Positions 1 through 6,733 of a stretch of 18,951 nt of DNA are shown in pieces. Source of the stretch: JBMNOZ01 sp050943335 (GTDB lineage Bacteria; Bacillota; Desulfitobacteriia; Desulfitobacteriales; Syntrophobotulaceae); assembly GCA_050943335.1 (NCBI GenBank), contig JBMNOZ010000024.1:1-18951 (forward strand). The letters are read 5' to 3'. The notes beneath the pieces were generated by a model, which did no database searches, was not told the DNA's origin, and saw only the letters and a program-made list of their open reading frames with translations. Each line of letters begins with the position of its first letter. Positions within the stretch are counted from its first letter, which is position 1. A program made the position numbers and the translations under genes.

Positions 1-694
1 CAAAAAGACATTTTTTTAATAAAACTTTATCTGTTATCAACCCTTGGTCATCCATAGCCAAAACTTTTTTCTTATCCTCTTCCGTAGCGAACAGGTATTT
101 TTTATAAATAAGCACAAATATAAAAGTGGTAATAAAAATCATAGGTAGAATAATAGGAGCTACGTTGACTATAAAATCCATAAAACTTAATCCTACGCTG
201 GCGCCGATCATTATATTTGGTGGGTCGCCGATTAAGGTCGCTGTTCCCCCAATATTAGAAGCAAAGATTTGGCTGATAATAATAGGAATGGGCTTAAGCT
301 TTAGCTGTTTGCAAACGTCCAGTGTTATCGGCAGAATTAATAAGATTGTTGTCACATTATCCAGTAAAGCAGAACAAACGGCGGTGATTAAAGAAAGGTA
401 AACCAGGATTTTCCAAGGCTCACCCTTGGCGATTTTTACAACTTTAACAGCTATGTATTGGAAGCCCCCTGTTCTTTTAGTAATCATAACGATCATCATC
501 ATACTGATTAAGAGGCCGAGAGTATTAAAATCAACGGTTTCAAAGGGGTTTTCCTGGCTTAAAAGTCTAGCCAAGGCCATAAGTATTCCGCCGCTTAAGG
601 CGACAATAACCCGATCAATTCTATCGATAATAATAAGGGCGTAAGCTAGAACAAAAATTACTGTTGATAAAATCATTAGTGGTGTAAATTCCAA
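1..694 (-). CDS. ArsB/NhaD family ion transporter, copy 1 (3' part outside window)
   Basis: This is the N-terminal 231 codons of a membrane ion transporter of the ArsB/NhaD/P-protein superfamily; the rest lies beyond the left edge. Family members move ions such as Na+/H+ or arsenite, and the substrate here is unknown. It aligns without net insertion or deletion to the complete neighbour at 1012-2292, so its frame appears open. It keeps the family's GDPPN motif and reads SNIGG where the neighbour reads SNVGG. The likely start is TTG at 694-692, with a GAAGGA-type ribosome site 7-9 bases upstream, weaker than the GGAGG of copy 2. It has its own candidate promoter (863-892). By eye there are about 34 mismatches to copy 2 over 694 bases, very unevenly spread. 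Whether the gene is intact beyond the window is unknown. Confidence 0.85.
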   Translation of the reverse strand, partial: MEFTPLMILSTVIFVLAYALIIIDRIDRVIVALSGGILMALARLLSQENPFETVDFNTLGLLISMMMIVMITKRTGGFQYIAVKVVKIAKGEPWKILVYLSLITAVCSALLDNVTTILLILPITLDVCKQLKLKPIPIIISQIFASNIGGTATLIGDPPNIMIGASVGLSFMDFIVNVAPIILPMIFITTFIFVLIYKKYLFATEEDKKKVLAMDDQGLITDKVLLKKCLF

Positions 695-750
695 TTTAAT
701 TCCTTCTTCCAAATATATTTAGTTATTGTTGTATTCTATTATAAATTGCT

Positions 751-776
751 TTATGGCGGCATAAAAATTCCCCCTT
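751..776 (-). other. Candidate mini-ORF Met-Pro-Pro-stop in leader of copy 1
   Basis: On the minus strand a GGGGG ribosome-site-like run (774-770) is followed after 7 bases by ATG CCG CCA TAA (762-751). The same arrangement, with TTG instead of ATG, stands before copy 2 (2369-2347). It could be a tiny leader ORF or just duplicated non-coding sequence. Confidence that it is translated is low. Confidence 0.2.
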
Positions 777-785
777 AAACAAGTA

Positions 786-818
786 TATTTGCTTCAAGCC
801 TTGAGCCGGAAGCAAATA
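786..818. repeat. Inverted repeat (hairpin) in leader of copy 1
   Basis: There are perfect 10-base arms, TATTTGCTTC (786-795) and GAAGCAAATA (809-818), with a 13-base loop. It lies between the candidate promoter (863-892) and the start of copy 1, so it would fold in the 5' leader RNA. No T-run follows on the minus strand, so it is not a classical terminator. Copy 2 lacks it, because the shared sequence ends near 788. Confidence 0.5.
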
Positions 819-862
819 ATTATTTAATAAAAGCTTGTTATCGGATGCAGAACGCCCTTTTT

Positions 863-892
863 AGTATAGCAAAAATCGACTAGTGTTTTCAA
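863..892 (-). promoter_or_regulatory. Candidate sigma-A promoter for transporter copy 1
   Basis: Read on the minus strand: -35 TTGAAA (892-887), an 18-base spacer, and -10 TATACT (868-863) preceded by TGC, an extended -10. It stands between the terminator of copy 2 and the start of copy 1. It would give a leader of roughly 160 bases that holds the 786-818 hairpin. The -35 box lies inside a 16-base palindrome (882-897). Confidence 0.5.
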
Positions 893-897
893 ACACT
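882..897. promoter_or_regulatory. Palindrome over the -35 box, possible operator
   Basis: AGTGTTT and AAACACT are perfect 7-base arms separated by TC. The site covers the candidate -35 element of the copy 1 promoter, where a bound repressor would block polymerase. The cognate regulator is unknown and no regulator gene is seen nearby. Confidence 0.35.
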
Positions 898-962
898 TCT
901 CAACCTGCTTCTTGTAGATTTCCTTGTCTAAAAAACTGGAGGAATTCGAAGTTAATAGAATA

Positions 963-989
963 GAAAAACCGCTTTAAATGCGGTTTTTC
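963..989 (-). terminator. Rho-independent terminator after transporter copy 2
   Basis: Perfect 10-base arms, GAAAAACCGC and GCGGTTTTTC, enclose a 7-base loop. On the minus strand the GC part is followed by a run of T. It lies 22 bases beyond the stop of the gene at 1012-2292. The A/T flanks are symmetrical, so it may work in both directions. Confidence 0.8.
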
Positions 990-1011
990 AAAAGGTTATA
1001 ATATCCAATCT

Positions 1012-2292
1012 TTACATTAAATAGCGAAGTACTAAATAAACGGTACTGATAACAATTGTAAGCAACATTATCGGGAAACAAACCTTGAAGTAGGATATGA
1101 AGGTAATCTTATGTCCCGCTTCTTCTGACATTCCGGAGGCTACCACATTAGCACTGGCGCCGACAATTGTGCCGTTGCCTCCTAAACAAGCACCTAAGGA
1201 TAGGGCCCACCATAAGGGGGTAATGGTTAACCCAGTTAAAGCTCCGACATCTTTAATTAAAGGAATCATGGTGGCTGTAAAAGGAATATTGTCTACAAAG
1301 GCGGAAGCGATAGCTGAAACCCATAGAATTGCTAAACCTAAGAGTAACATGTTATCTCCTGTTGCCCCTACAATGGTAGTAGCCAGGTATTTTAGAACGC
1401 CGGCTTTCTCTAAGCCGCCGACCATCATAAACAGCCCGGCAAAGAAAAAGATTGTTTTCCATTCCACTTCCTTAAAGACTTGTTCAGCGGGAACTTTAGA
1501 AATGAAAAGTAAAAGAACGGCACCGGTGATGGCGATAACTGAGGACTGGTATTCCAGGGCTCCGTGGAGAAAGAACCCGATGATTGTCAGGGTCAAAACA
1601 AAAAGACATTTTTTTAATAAAACTTTATCTGTTATCAACCCTTGGTCATCCATAGCCAAAACTTTTTTCTTATCCTCTTCCGTAGCGAACAGGTATTTTT
1701 TATAAATAAGCACAAATATAAAAGTAGTAATAAAAATCATAGGTAGAATAATAGGAGCTACGTTGACTATAAAATCCATAAAACTTAATCCTACGCTGGC
1801 GCCGATCATTATATTTGGTGGGTCGCCGATTAAGGTCGCTGTTCCTCCCACATTAGAGGCGAAAATTTGGCTGATAATAATAGGAATGGGTTTGAGTTTT
1901 AGCTGTTTGCAAACGTCCAGTGTTATCGGCAGAATTAATAAGATTGTTGTCACATTATCCAGTAAAGCAGAACAAACGGCGGTGATTAAAGAAAGGTAAA
2001 CCAGGATTTTCCAGGGCTCGCCCTTGGCGATCTTTACAACTTTAACAGCTATGAATTGGAAAATTCCGGTTCTCTTGGTGATCATAACGATAATCATCAT
2101 ACTGATTAACAGACCGAGAGTATTAAAATCTACGGTTTCAAAGGGATTTTCTTGGCTTAAAAGTCTAGCCAAAGCCATAAGTATTCCGCCGCTTAAAGCT
2201 ACAATAACTCGATCAATTCTATCGATAATAATAAGGGCGTAAGCTAGAACAAAAATTACTGTTGATAAAACCATCAGTGGTGTAAATTCCAA
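1012..2292 (-). CDS. ArsB/NhaD family ion transporter, copy 2 (complete, 426 aa)
   Basis: A polytopic inner-membrane transporter of the ArsB/NhaD/P-protein superfamily, full length for the family. Two inverted-topology halves are visible. The first half has LDNVTT near residues 111-116 and GDPPN near 156-160. The second has DNIPF near 334-338 and a GGNGTIVGASAN stretch near 371-382. These paired DN and G-rich hairpins are the family hallmark and probably line the transport path. The substrate (Na+/H+ exchange, arsenite or another anion) cannot be told from sequence, and no arsR or arsA gene is near. The chosen start is TTG at 2292-2290, with GGAGG 7 bases upstream. An in-frame TTG 18 bases earlier would put the ribosome site inside the coding region and is rejected. 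A terminator follows at 963-989. Confidence 0.92.
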   Translation of the reverse strand: MEFTPLMVLSTVIFVLAYALIIIDRIDRVIVALSGGILMALARLLSQENPFETVDFNTLGLLISMMIIVMITKRTGIFQFIAVKVVKIAKGEPWKILVYLSLITAVCSALLDNVTTILLILPITLDVCKQLKLKPIPIIISQIFASNVGGTATLIGDPPNIMIGASVGLSFMDFIVNVAPIILPMIFITTFIFVLIYKKYLFATEEDKKKVLAMDDQGLITDKVLLKKCLFVLTLTIIGFFLHGALEYQSSVIAITGAVLLLFISKVPAEQVFKEVEWKTIFFFAGLFMMVGGLEKAGVLKYLATTIVGATGDNMLLLGLAILWVSAIASAFVDNIPFTATMIPLIKDVGALTGLTITPLWWALSLGACLGGNGTIVGASANVVASGMSEEAGHKITFISYFKVCFPIMLLTIVISTVYLVLRYLM

Positions 2293-2381
2293 TTTAATTC
2301 CTCCTTCCAAATATTTAATTATTGTTGTATTTTATAATAAATTGTTTTATGGCGGCAAAAAAATCCCCCTTAAACGAGTAT
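1599..2381. repeat. Direct repeat, right copy
   Basis: Partner of 1-788. The upstream end near 2379-2381 is a sharp junction. On one side is leader sequence shared with copy 1, on the other the coding sequence of a third transporter copy. Both parental sequences contain ATACTT at this point (minus strand), a short homology that could have guided the join. Confidence 0.9.
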
Positions 2382-2489
2382 TCCGCCGCTTAAAGCTACA
2401 ATAACTCGATCAATTTTGTCAATAACAATAAGAGCGTAAGCCAAAACAAAAATAACTGTGGACAAAGTCATAACAGGTGTGAATTCCAT
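2370..2489 (-). pseudogene. 5' remnant of a third ArsB/NhaD transporter gene
   Basis: An ATG at 2489-2487, with GGAGG 6 bases upstream, opens a 39-codon frame. It begins MEFTPVMTLST, matches the N-terminus of the two neighbouring transporters to the GGIL residues (codons 35-38), then reads one Val and a TAA stop (2372-2370). That stop lies in sequence homologous to the leader of copy 1. It uses ATG rather than TTG and differs from copies 1 and 2 at many positions, including IVIDKID in place of IIIDRID. It therefore comes from a more diverged paralogue, not a fresh copy of gene 2. It keeps its promoter and ribosome site and could still be transcribed and translated as a single-helix peptide, possibly with a leader role. 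It is most simply read as a deletion remnant. Confidence 0.8.
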
Positions 2490-2561
2490 TTAACTCCTCC
2501 CTTACTTGTTTTTTCTCCAGTAACCAAACATAAAAAAATAGCTTTTTAGACGCTTATGGCA

Positions 2562-2590
2562 ATTATAGCAAAGGAAAACTTAATCTTCAA
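2562..2590 (-). promoter_or_regulatory. Sigma-A promoter upstream of the transporter remnant and copy 2
   Basis: Minus strand: -35 TTGAAG (2590-2585), a 17-base spacer, then TGC followed by the consensus -10 TATAAT (2567-2562), an extended -10. It drives into the remnant at 2489, and no terminator is visible before copy 2. It may therefore still be the main promoter of the complete transporter, with the remnant as its leader. Confidence 0.6.
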
Positions 2591-2674
2591 TCAATTCTAA
2601 CATTTTGCTCTACTCGCAAATATAATTAGGGAAGAGAAAAAGGATATTCCTGAAGGATTATGGAGGGAATTAGA

Positions 2675-2703
2675 TTTTCAATTTTCCAAAAACGGATTAT
2701 AAT
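2675..2703 (+). promoter_or_regulatory. Candidate sigma-A promoter of the 2763-8042 operon
   Basis: -35 TTTTCA (2675-2680), a 17-base spacer, and -10 TATAAT (2698-2703). It lies 60 bases before the first gene of the plus-strand run and points away from the transporter promoter. The rest of the 2490-2762 gap shows no gene. Confidence 0.5.
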
Positions 2704-2762
2704 ATTAGAATAGCTAATCCAGCTATAAACAGATAGGACTTTTAAAGGATGCGGAGGATGCG

Positions 2763-3116
2763 ATGGAAGAAAAAATTTTGAAGCTGAAAGAATACCTGCA
2801 TATGGACTCTTTATTACCTTTTGCAGAATATAAAGAGTTTTATACCGAGGTAATTGAAGAGCTTAATAAAAACTACTCGGAGTTGGATCAAAAGGCTCGT
2901 TTACAGGCCCGTTATATATGCAATACTATAAAAGTCAATGCGGAAAGCCGGGCCCGGGGGAATAAAATTAACGGTAAAGCTTTTAAAAAAATGGCAGCGA
3001 AGTGCGCTTTTTGGGTCGAAGCCATTGACCATCGCCTGGGAAAAGAAGGGTTAGATTTAAAGGAAATTAATAGACTAATGGAAGAAATAAACAAGACTAT
3101 GGAAGTGGAAGAATAG
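2763..3116 (+). CDS. Hypothetical protein, 117 aa, unrecognised
   Basis: I do not recognise this protein. It is soluble, highly charged and probably all helical. Residues 1-40 are rich in Leu, Glu and Lys. The middle (about 42-85) has a basic patch with KARLQARY, ESRARGNK and KAFKKMAAK. The C-terminus is acidic, ending MEVEE. There is no signal peptide, membrane segment or Cys pair. The ATG has GGAGG five bases upstream (2753-2757). It is the first gene after a candidate promoter and lies 40 bases before the tRNA nucleotidyltransferase gene on the same strand. Co-transcription is likely, and a nucleic-acid or tRNA-related role is possible but only by association. The opposite-strand frame inside it is a shadow. 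Confidence 0.75.
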   Translation: MEEKILKLKEYLHMDSLLPFAEYKEFYTEVIEELNKNYSELDQKARLQARYICNTIKVNAESRARGNKINGKAFKKMAAKCAFWVEAIDHRLGKEGLDLKEINRLMEEINKTMEVEE

Positions 3117-3156
3117 TAGTGGAGTGGGCGTTTTAGACTTTTTTTGAGGAATTGGC

Positions 3157-5706
3157 ATGAAAATCATTCTCTCTCACCGTCACCCTGATTTTGACGCTTT
3201 AGCCTCTATGGTGGCAGCTCGAAGGTTAAATCCCGAAGCGATTATAGTTCTGGAGGAAATAACCGAAGTTGCAGTGAGGGCTTTCTTGGCTTTGGCCAAG
3301 GAGCACATTCCCTTTGAACGCTTTAAGAATATAGAATTAAGCCGGGTAAAAGAAATAATTCTTGTTGATACCAACGATCTTGAAAGGGCTTTAGGGAATA
3401 AAGAACGGGTTCAAAAATTATCCGGGGCTAAACTCAGAATTATCGACCATCACCCTTATCAGGGACCGAAAAGTGAAAATTTAACCATTGAGCCGGTAGG
3501 GGCTTGCACCACTTTATTAGTTGAAGAGATTATTAACCGAGGTTTAGAAATCAGCAATATTGACGCTACAATCATGGCTTTAGGAATCTATGACGATACA
3601 GGCAGTTTACTTTTTGAGAATACAACGCCTCGCGATTTGAAGGCTTCTGCTTATCTTTTAGAGCAAGGGGCTCGGCTCAGTATTTTGGCTGATTATTTAC
3701 GGCGCCCTTTGACAAAAGACCAGACCGCAATTTTTCAACAGTTGCTGGATAATGGCCGTATAGAAAGAATAAATGGTTTGTCTATCTATTTTTCTTACGC
3801 TGATTATCCAGAGTATATTGGTGGAATGGCGCTTTTAGCCCATAGAATTGCTGATTTAGAAAAGGCGGAGGCTAGATTTCTTATTCTCAAAATGAAAAAC
3901 CGAATCTTTTTGATAGGTAGGGCAGCGAGCGACAAGGTCGATGTCAATATTATTATGCGGAGTTTTGGAGGCGCAGGTCATAGGAGAGCTGCCTCAGCGG
4001 TAATAAAAGATGGAACTATTGAAACTGTGCTTGATAAATTAAGAAAAGAAATCCAAGACACTGTCAAGAAGCCCTATTTAGTAAAAGATATTATGAGCTA
4101 TCCGGTAAAAACCGTATTCGCCGAAACAACAATGGAAGAAGTAAGCGAAGTCCTTTTAAAATATGGGCATACCGGTGTACCGGTTGTAGAGGGTAATAAG
4201 TTAGTAGGGATAATCTCTCGTCGGGACGTGGATAAAGCTTTGAAGCACGGGTTAATGCATGCCCCAGTTAAAGGTTTTATGAGTAGAGAGCTGGTTGTGG
4301 TTAAGCCCGAGGATACCTGGGAAGAGGTTCAAAGGCTTATGGTCCTACACGATATTGGCAGGCTCCCAGTGCTGGACAACGGGGAGTTAGTAGGGATTGT
4401 TTCCCGTTCCGATATTCTCAGTCAGCTATATCAAAGAGTAATACCTACGGCTGCTGAGCTTGCCAGGCAGAGGAGTGTGGCTCGCAAAAAAGAAGTTCTG
4501 AAAAAAATTCAAAAACTCCCTCCTGTTTTGCAATCTTTATTAGGAAAAATTAAAGAACAGGCTGTTCATTCAAGTTCTGCTGTTTATTTAGTAGGTGGAT
4601 TTGTGCGGGATTTGCTGCTCGACATTCCCTGTACGGATTTAGATATTGTTGTTGAGGGAGATAGTTTTGCTTTTGCCGAGAGTTTAAAAGCGGAGTTGCA
4701 ACCTATAAAATATACCGTTCATAAGTCTTATGGCACAGCCCAGTTGGAATTAGAAGGCGGGATCTGTATTGATATTGCTAGTTCAAGGCGGGAAGATTAC
4801 GATTATCCCGGAGCTTTGCCCCGGGTAGAGATGTCAACCCTAAAAGATGACCTGTTTCGCAGGGATTTTACCATCAATACTTTGGCCTTATGTCTAGGCG
4901 AAGATTGTTTTGCAGAAATAATTGATTATTACGGAGGCTGGCGTGATTTACAACAGCGCCTTATTCGTATTTTACATAATTTAAGTTTTATAGATGATCC
5001 GACGCGAATGATGAGAGCAATCCGCTTTGCCGGGAAATATGGTTTTAAACTGACGAGAATGACTTCGGAAGCTATTTCTATGGCCTTGGAAACCGACGCT
5101 CTTAGAAAGGTCAGCGTGGAAAGGTTTACCGAAGAATTGATTCTAATATATTCAGAACCTCAATACCGGATTATGGGGCGGATGCTAATAGAAATGGGGA
5201 TCTTTAAAAATTGGTTTGGCGAGGATTGGGCGTGGGATTTTTCCGGATCAGGTAATGCTGATTGTCTGCCCTTGGAGAAAAGGTGGCTGGCAAGTATAAA
5301 AAACATTGACTATAATGGAATAATAAAGATATTGGACCGGCTAAGACTTAATAAACACCTTCATAAACTGACCACTGATTATTTACGGGTGCGAGAAAAA
5401 TTACCTGGGGTTATTCATAGTCTTCGGGAAATAGATGCTTTACTTGCCGACCAGCCCCAAGTATTGTTGGAAGTTTTAGCGGAACATGAAAAGTTTGCTC
5501 CTGCTTTGGAAAAATATAGAGCTGGTTTAAAAACTATGAATATGAAAGTTACAGGAACCGATATAATTAATGCTGGTTTAAAACAGGGACCGCTTGTTGG
5601 CGATCTCTTACGAGAAATCCGGGGACTTTGGCTCGAGGGTCAAATAAAGTCCAGAGCTGAGGAAAACAAGTACCTAAAAGAAAGAATCAAACAATTAAAG
5701 TCCTAA
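3157..5706 (+). CDS. tRNA nucleotidyltransferase with DHH/DHHA1 and CBS domains (849 aa)
   Basis: A multidomain protein whose C-terminal half is a class II tRNA nucleotidyltransferase, which adds or repairs the 3' CCA end (or part of it) from CTP and ATP. In order: a DHH phosphoesterase domain (HPDFD 9-13, VDTND 70-74, DHH 97-99); a DHHA1 region with GGAGHRRAA at 271-279; two CBS repeats (about 310-365 and 375-430) likely to sense adenine nucleotides; and the polymerase head with GGFVRD at 480-485 and catalytic DLD at 494-496. Then follow RRDFTIN near 568-574, RMMRAIRF at 617-624 and a helical RNA-binding tail. The DHH part resembles oligonucleotide or cyclic-dinucleotide phosphodiesterases, suggesting one protein both trims and builds RNA ends; that is inference. 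The start is ATG with GAGG seven bases upstream. CCA-adding, CC-adding and A-adding types cannot be told apart here. Confidence 0.9.
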   Translation: MKIILSHRHPDFDALASMVAARRLNPEAIIVLEEITEVAVRAFLALAKEHIPFERFKNIELSRVKEIILVDTNDLERALGNKERVQKLSGAKLRIIDHHPYQGPKSENLTIEPVGACTTLLVEEIINRGLEISNIDATIMALGIYDDTGSLLFENTTPRDLKASAYLLEQGARLSILADYLRRPLTKDQTAIFQQLLDNGRIERINGLSIYFSYADYPEYIGGMALLAHRIADLEKAEARFLILKMKNRIFLIGRAASDKVDVNIIMRSFGGAGHRRAASAVIKDGTIETVLDKLRKEIQDTVKKPYLVKDIMSYPVKTVFAETTMEEVSEVLLKYGHTGVPVVEGNKLVGIISRRDVDKALKHGLMHAPVKGFMSRELVVVKPEDTWEEVQRLMVLHDIGRLPVLDNGELVGIVSRSDILSQLYQRVIPTAAELARQRSVARKKEVLKKIQKLPPVLQSLLGKIKEQAVHSSSAVYLVGGFVRDLLLDIPCTDLDIVVEGDSFAFAESLKAELQPIKYTVHKSYGTAQLELEGGICIDIASSRREDYDYPGALPRVEMSTLKDDLFRRDFTINTLALCLGEDCFAEIIDYYGGWRDLQQRLIRILHNLSFIDDPTRMMRAIRFAGKYGFKLTRMTSEAISMALETDALRKVSVERFTEELILIYSEPQYRIMGRMLIEMGIFKNWFGEDWAWDFSGSGNADCLPLEKRWLASIKNIDYNGIIKILDRLRLNKHLHKLTTDYLRVREKLPGVIHSLREIDALLADQPQVLLEVLAEHEKFAPALEKYRAGLKTMNMKVTGTDIINAGLKQGPLVGDLLREIRGLWLEGQIKSRAEENKYLKERIKQLKS

Positions 5707-5758
5707 AAAATATCTTCACCACTGGAATCGGAAACAGAATTAGAAAGGGGAAAAACAG

Positions 5759-6733
5759 TTGAAAAAAAGAATTTTTAGCGGTATGCGGCCTACGGGCTCG
5801 CTTCATATTGGGCATTTGAGTGTTCTGGAGAATTGGGTTTCTTTGCAGGACGAATATGAATGTTATTTTGGGATTGTAGACTGGCACGCTCTGACTACAA
5901 GTTATGAGGACAAGCTGGACTTTAAAGGATTAATTAAAGAAATGGCTTTAGACCTGCTGAGCGTCGGTTTGGATCCTTCTCGGAGTGCTATCTTTGTACA
6001 ATCTGAAGTTAAGGAACACGCTGAGCTCCATCTTTTATTCTCAATGTTTACACCTTTATCCTGGCTGGAAAGAGTTCCGACTTACAAGGATCAAGTCCAA
6101 CAACTTGGCAAAGAAGGTAAAGATCTTCGTACTTATGGTTTTCTCGGTTATCCATTACTTCAAGCTGCTGATATTTTGGTTTACAAAGCTGAAGCTGTTC
6201 CGGTAGGAGAAGATCAACTTCCGCATATTGAGTTGAGCAGGGAGATAGGGAGGCGATTTAACCATCTTTTCGGGAAAACCTTTCCTGAACCTCAAGCTTT
6301 AATTGGTGAAATACCGCTTTTGCCCGGTGTTGACGGACGGAAAATGAGTAAAAGTTATAATAACACTATATCTCTTTCGGCCTCTAGAGAAGAAATAAAT
6401 TCCAAAGTCAAACAGATGATAACCGACCCGCAGAGAATCCGAAAAGACGATCCCGGACACCCTGAAGTGTGTGTGGTCTCAAAATTTCATAATATTTATA
6501 CCCCTGATGTTTCAAGAATTGAGCAAGAATGTATTGCGGGTCGGATTGGGTGTGTCGCTTGTAAAAAATATCTAGCTGAAAATCTGGATCGAGTGCTTGC
6601 CCCTTATCGGGAGCGGAGAAAACTATGGGAACAGGAATCAAAAATCGAACAAGTACTGAAAGAAGGAGCCGAGAAGGCTCGGGTAACTGCAGCCCAGACC
6701 ATGGACGAAGTTCGGAAAGCGATGGGAATTTAA
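5759..6733 (+). CDS. trpS: Tryptophanyl-tRNA synthetase
   Basis: A class I aminoacyl-tRNA synthetase charging tRNA-Trp in the cytoplasm. At 324 aa it has the usual bacterial TrpRS length. PTGSLHIGHL (11-20) carries the HIGH ATP-binding signature, and KMSKS lies near residue 195. Between them, LGYPLLQAADILVYKA and VPVGEDQLPHIELSREI are typical of TrpRS. The start is TTG at 5759, preceded by GAAAGGGG with about 8 bases of spacing; no ATG fits. It follows the nucleotidyltransferase gene by 52 bases on the same strand, and its TAA shares one base with the ATG of scpA (TAATG). No T-box leader is visible, so expression is probably set by the operon promoter. The arrangement trpS-scpA-scpB is familiar in Firmicutes. 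Confidence 0.96.
   Translation: MKKRIFSGMRPTGSLHIGHLSVLENWVSLQDEYECYFGIVDWHALTTSYEDKLDFKGLIKEMALDLLSVGLDPSRSAIFVQSEVKEHAELHLLFSMFTPLSWLERVPTYKDQVQQLGKEGKDLRTYGFLGYPLLQAADILVYKAEAVPVGEDQLPHIELSREIGRRFNHLFGKTFPEPQALIGEIPLLPGVDGRKMSKSYNNTISLSASREEINSKVKQMITDPQRIRKDDPGHPEVCVVSKFHNIYTPDVSRIEQECIAGRIGCVACKKYLAENLDRVLAPYRERRKLWEQESKIEQVLKEGAEKARVTAAQTMDEVRKAMGI

Larger units (their letters stand above)
1..788. repeat. Direct repeat, left copy (transporter gene plus leader)
   Basis: This segment repeats 1599-2381 in the same orientation. Base 1 matches base 1599, and homology runs through the gene start and about 94 bases of leader to near 788. There the left copy continues into the intergenic region, while the right copy continues into a remnant of a third gene. 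The repeat probably extends left of the window. No transposase or terminal inverted repeats accompany it. Confidence 0.9.

Noticed and set aside
126..644. Two plus-strand open frames repeated at 1763-2242
   Set aside because: They recur only because the transporter gene beneath them is duplicated; no ribosome sites fit and the protein-like features are on the minus strand.
1097..1705. A 202-codon plus-strand open frame
   Set aside because: It lies wholly opposite the complete transporter gene, whose protein has clear family motifs; the plus-strand translation has no recognisable pattern and is a shadow.
1..2489. Insertion sequence or transposon as cause of the repeat
   Set aside because: The repeat unit is the transporter gene with its leader; no transposase, terminal inverted repeats or target duplications are visible.
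6625..6732. An earlier in-frame ATG for scpA
   Set aside because: It would overlap trpS by 109 bases; the residues before MPDGIK do not resemble ScpA, and the TAATG overlap matches the scpA-scpB junction.
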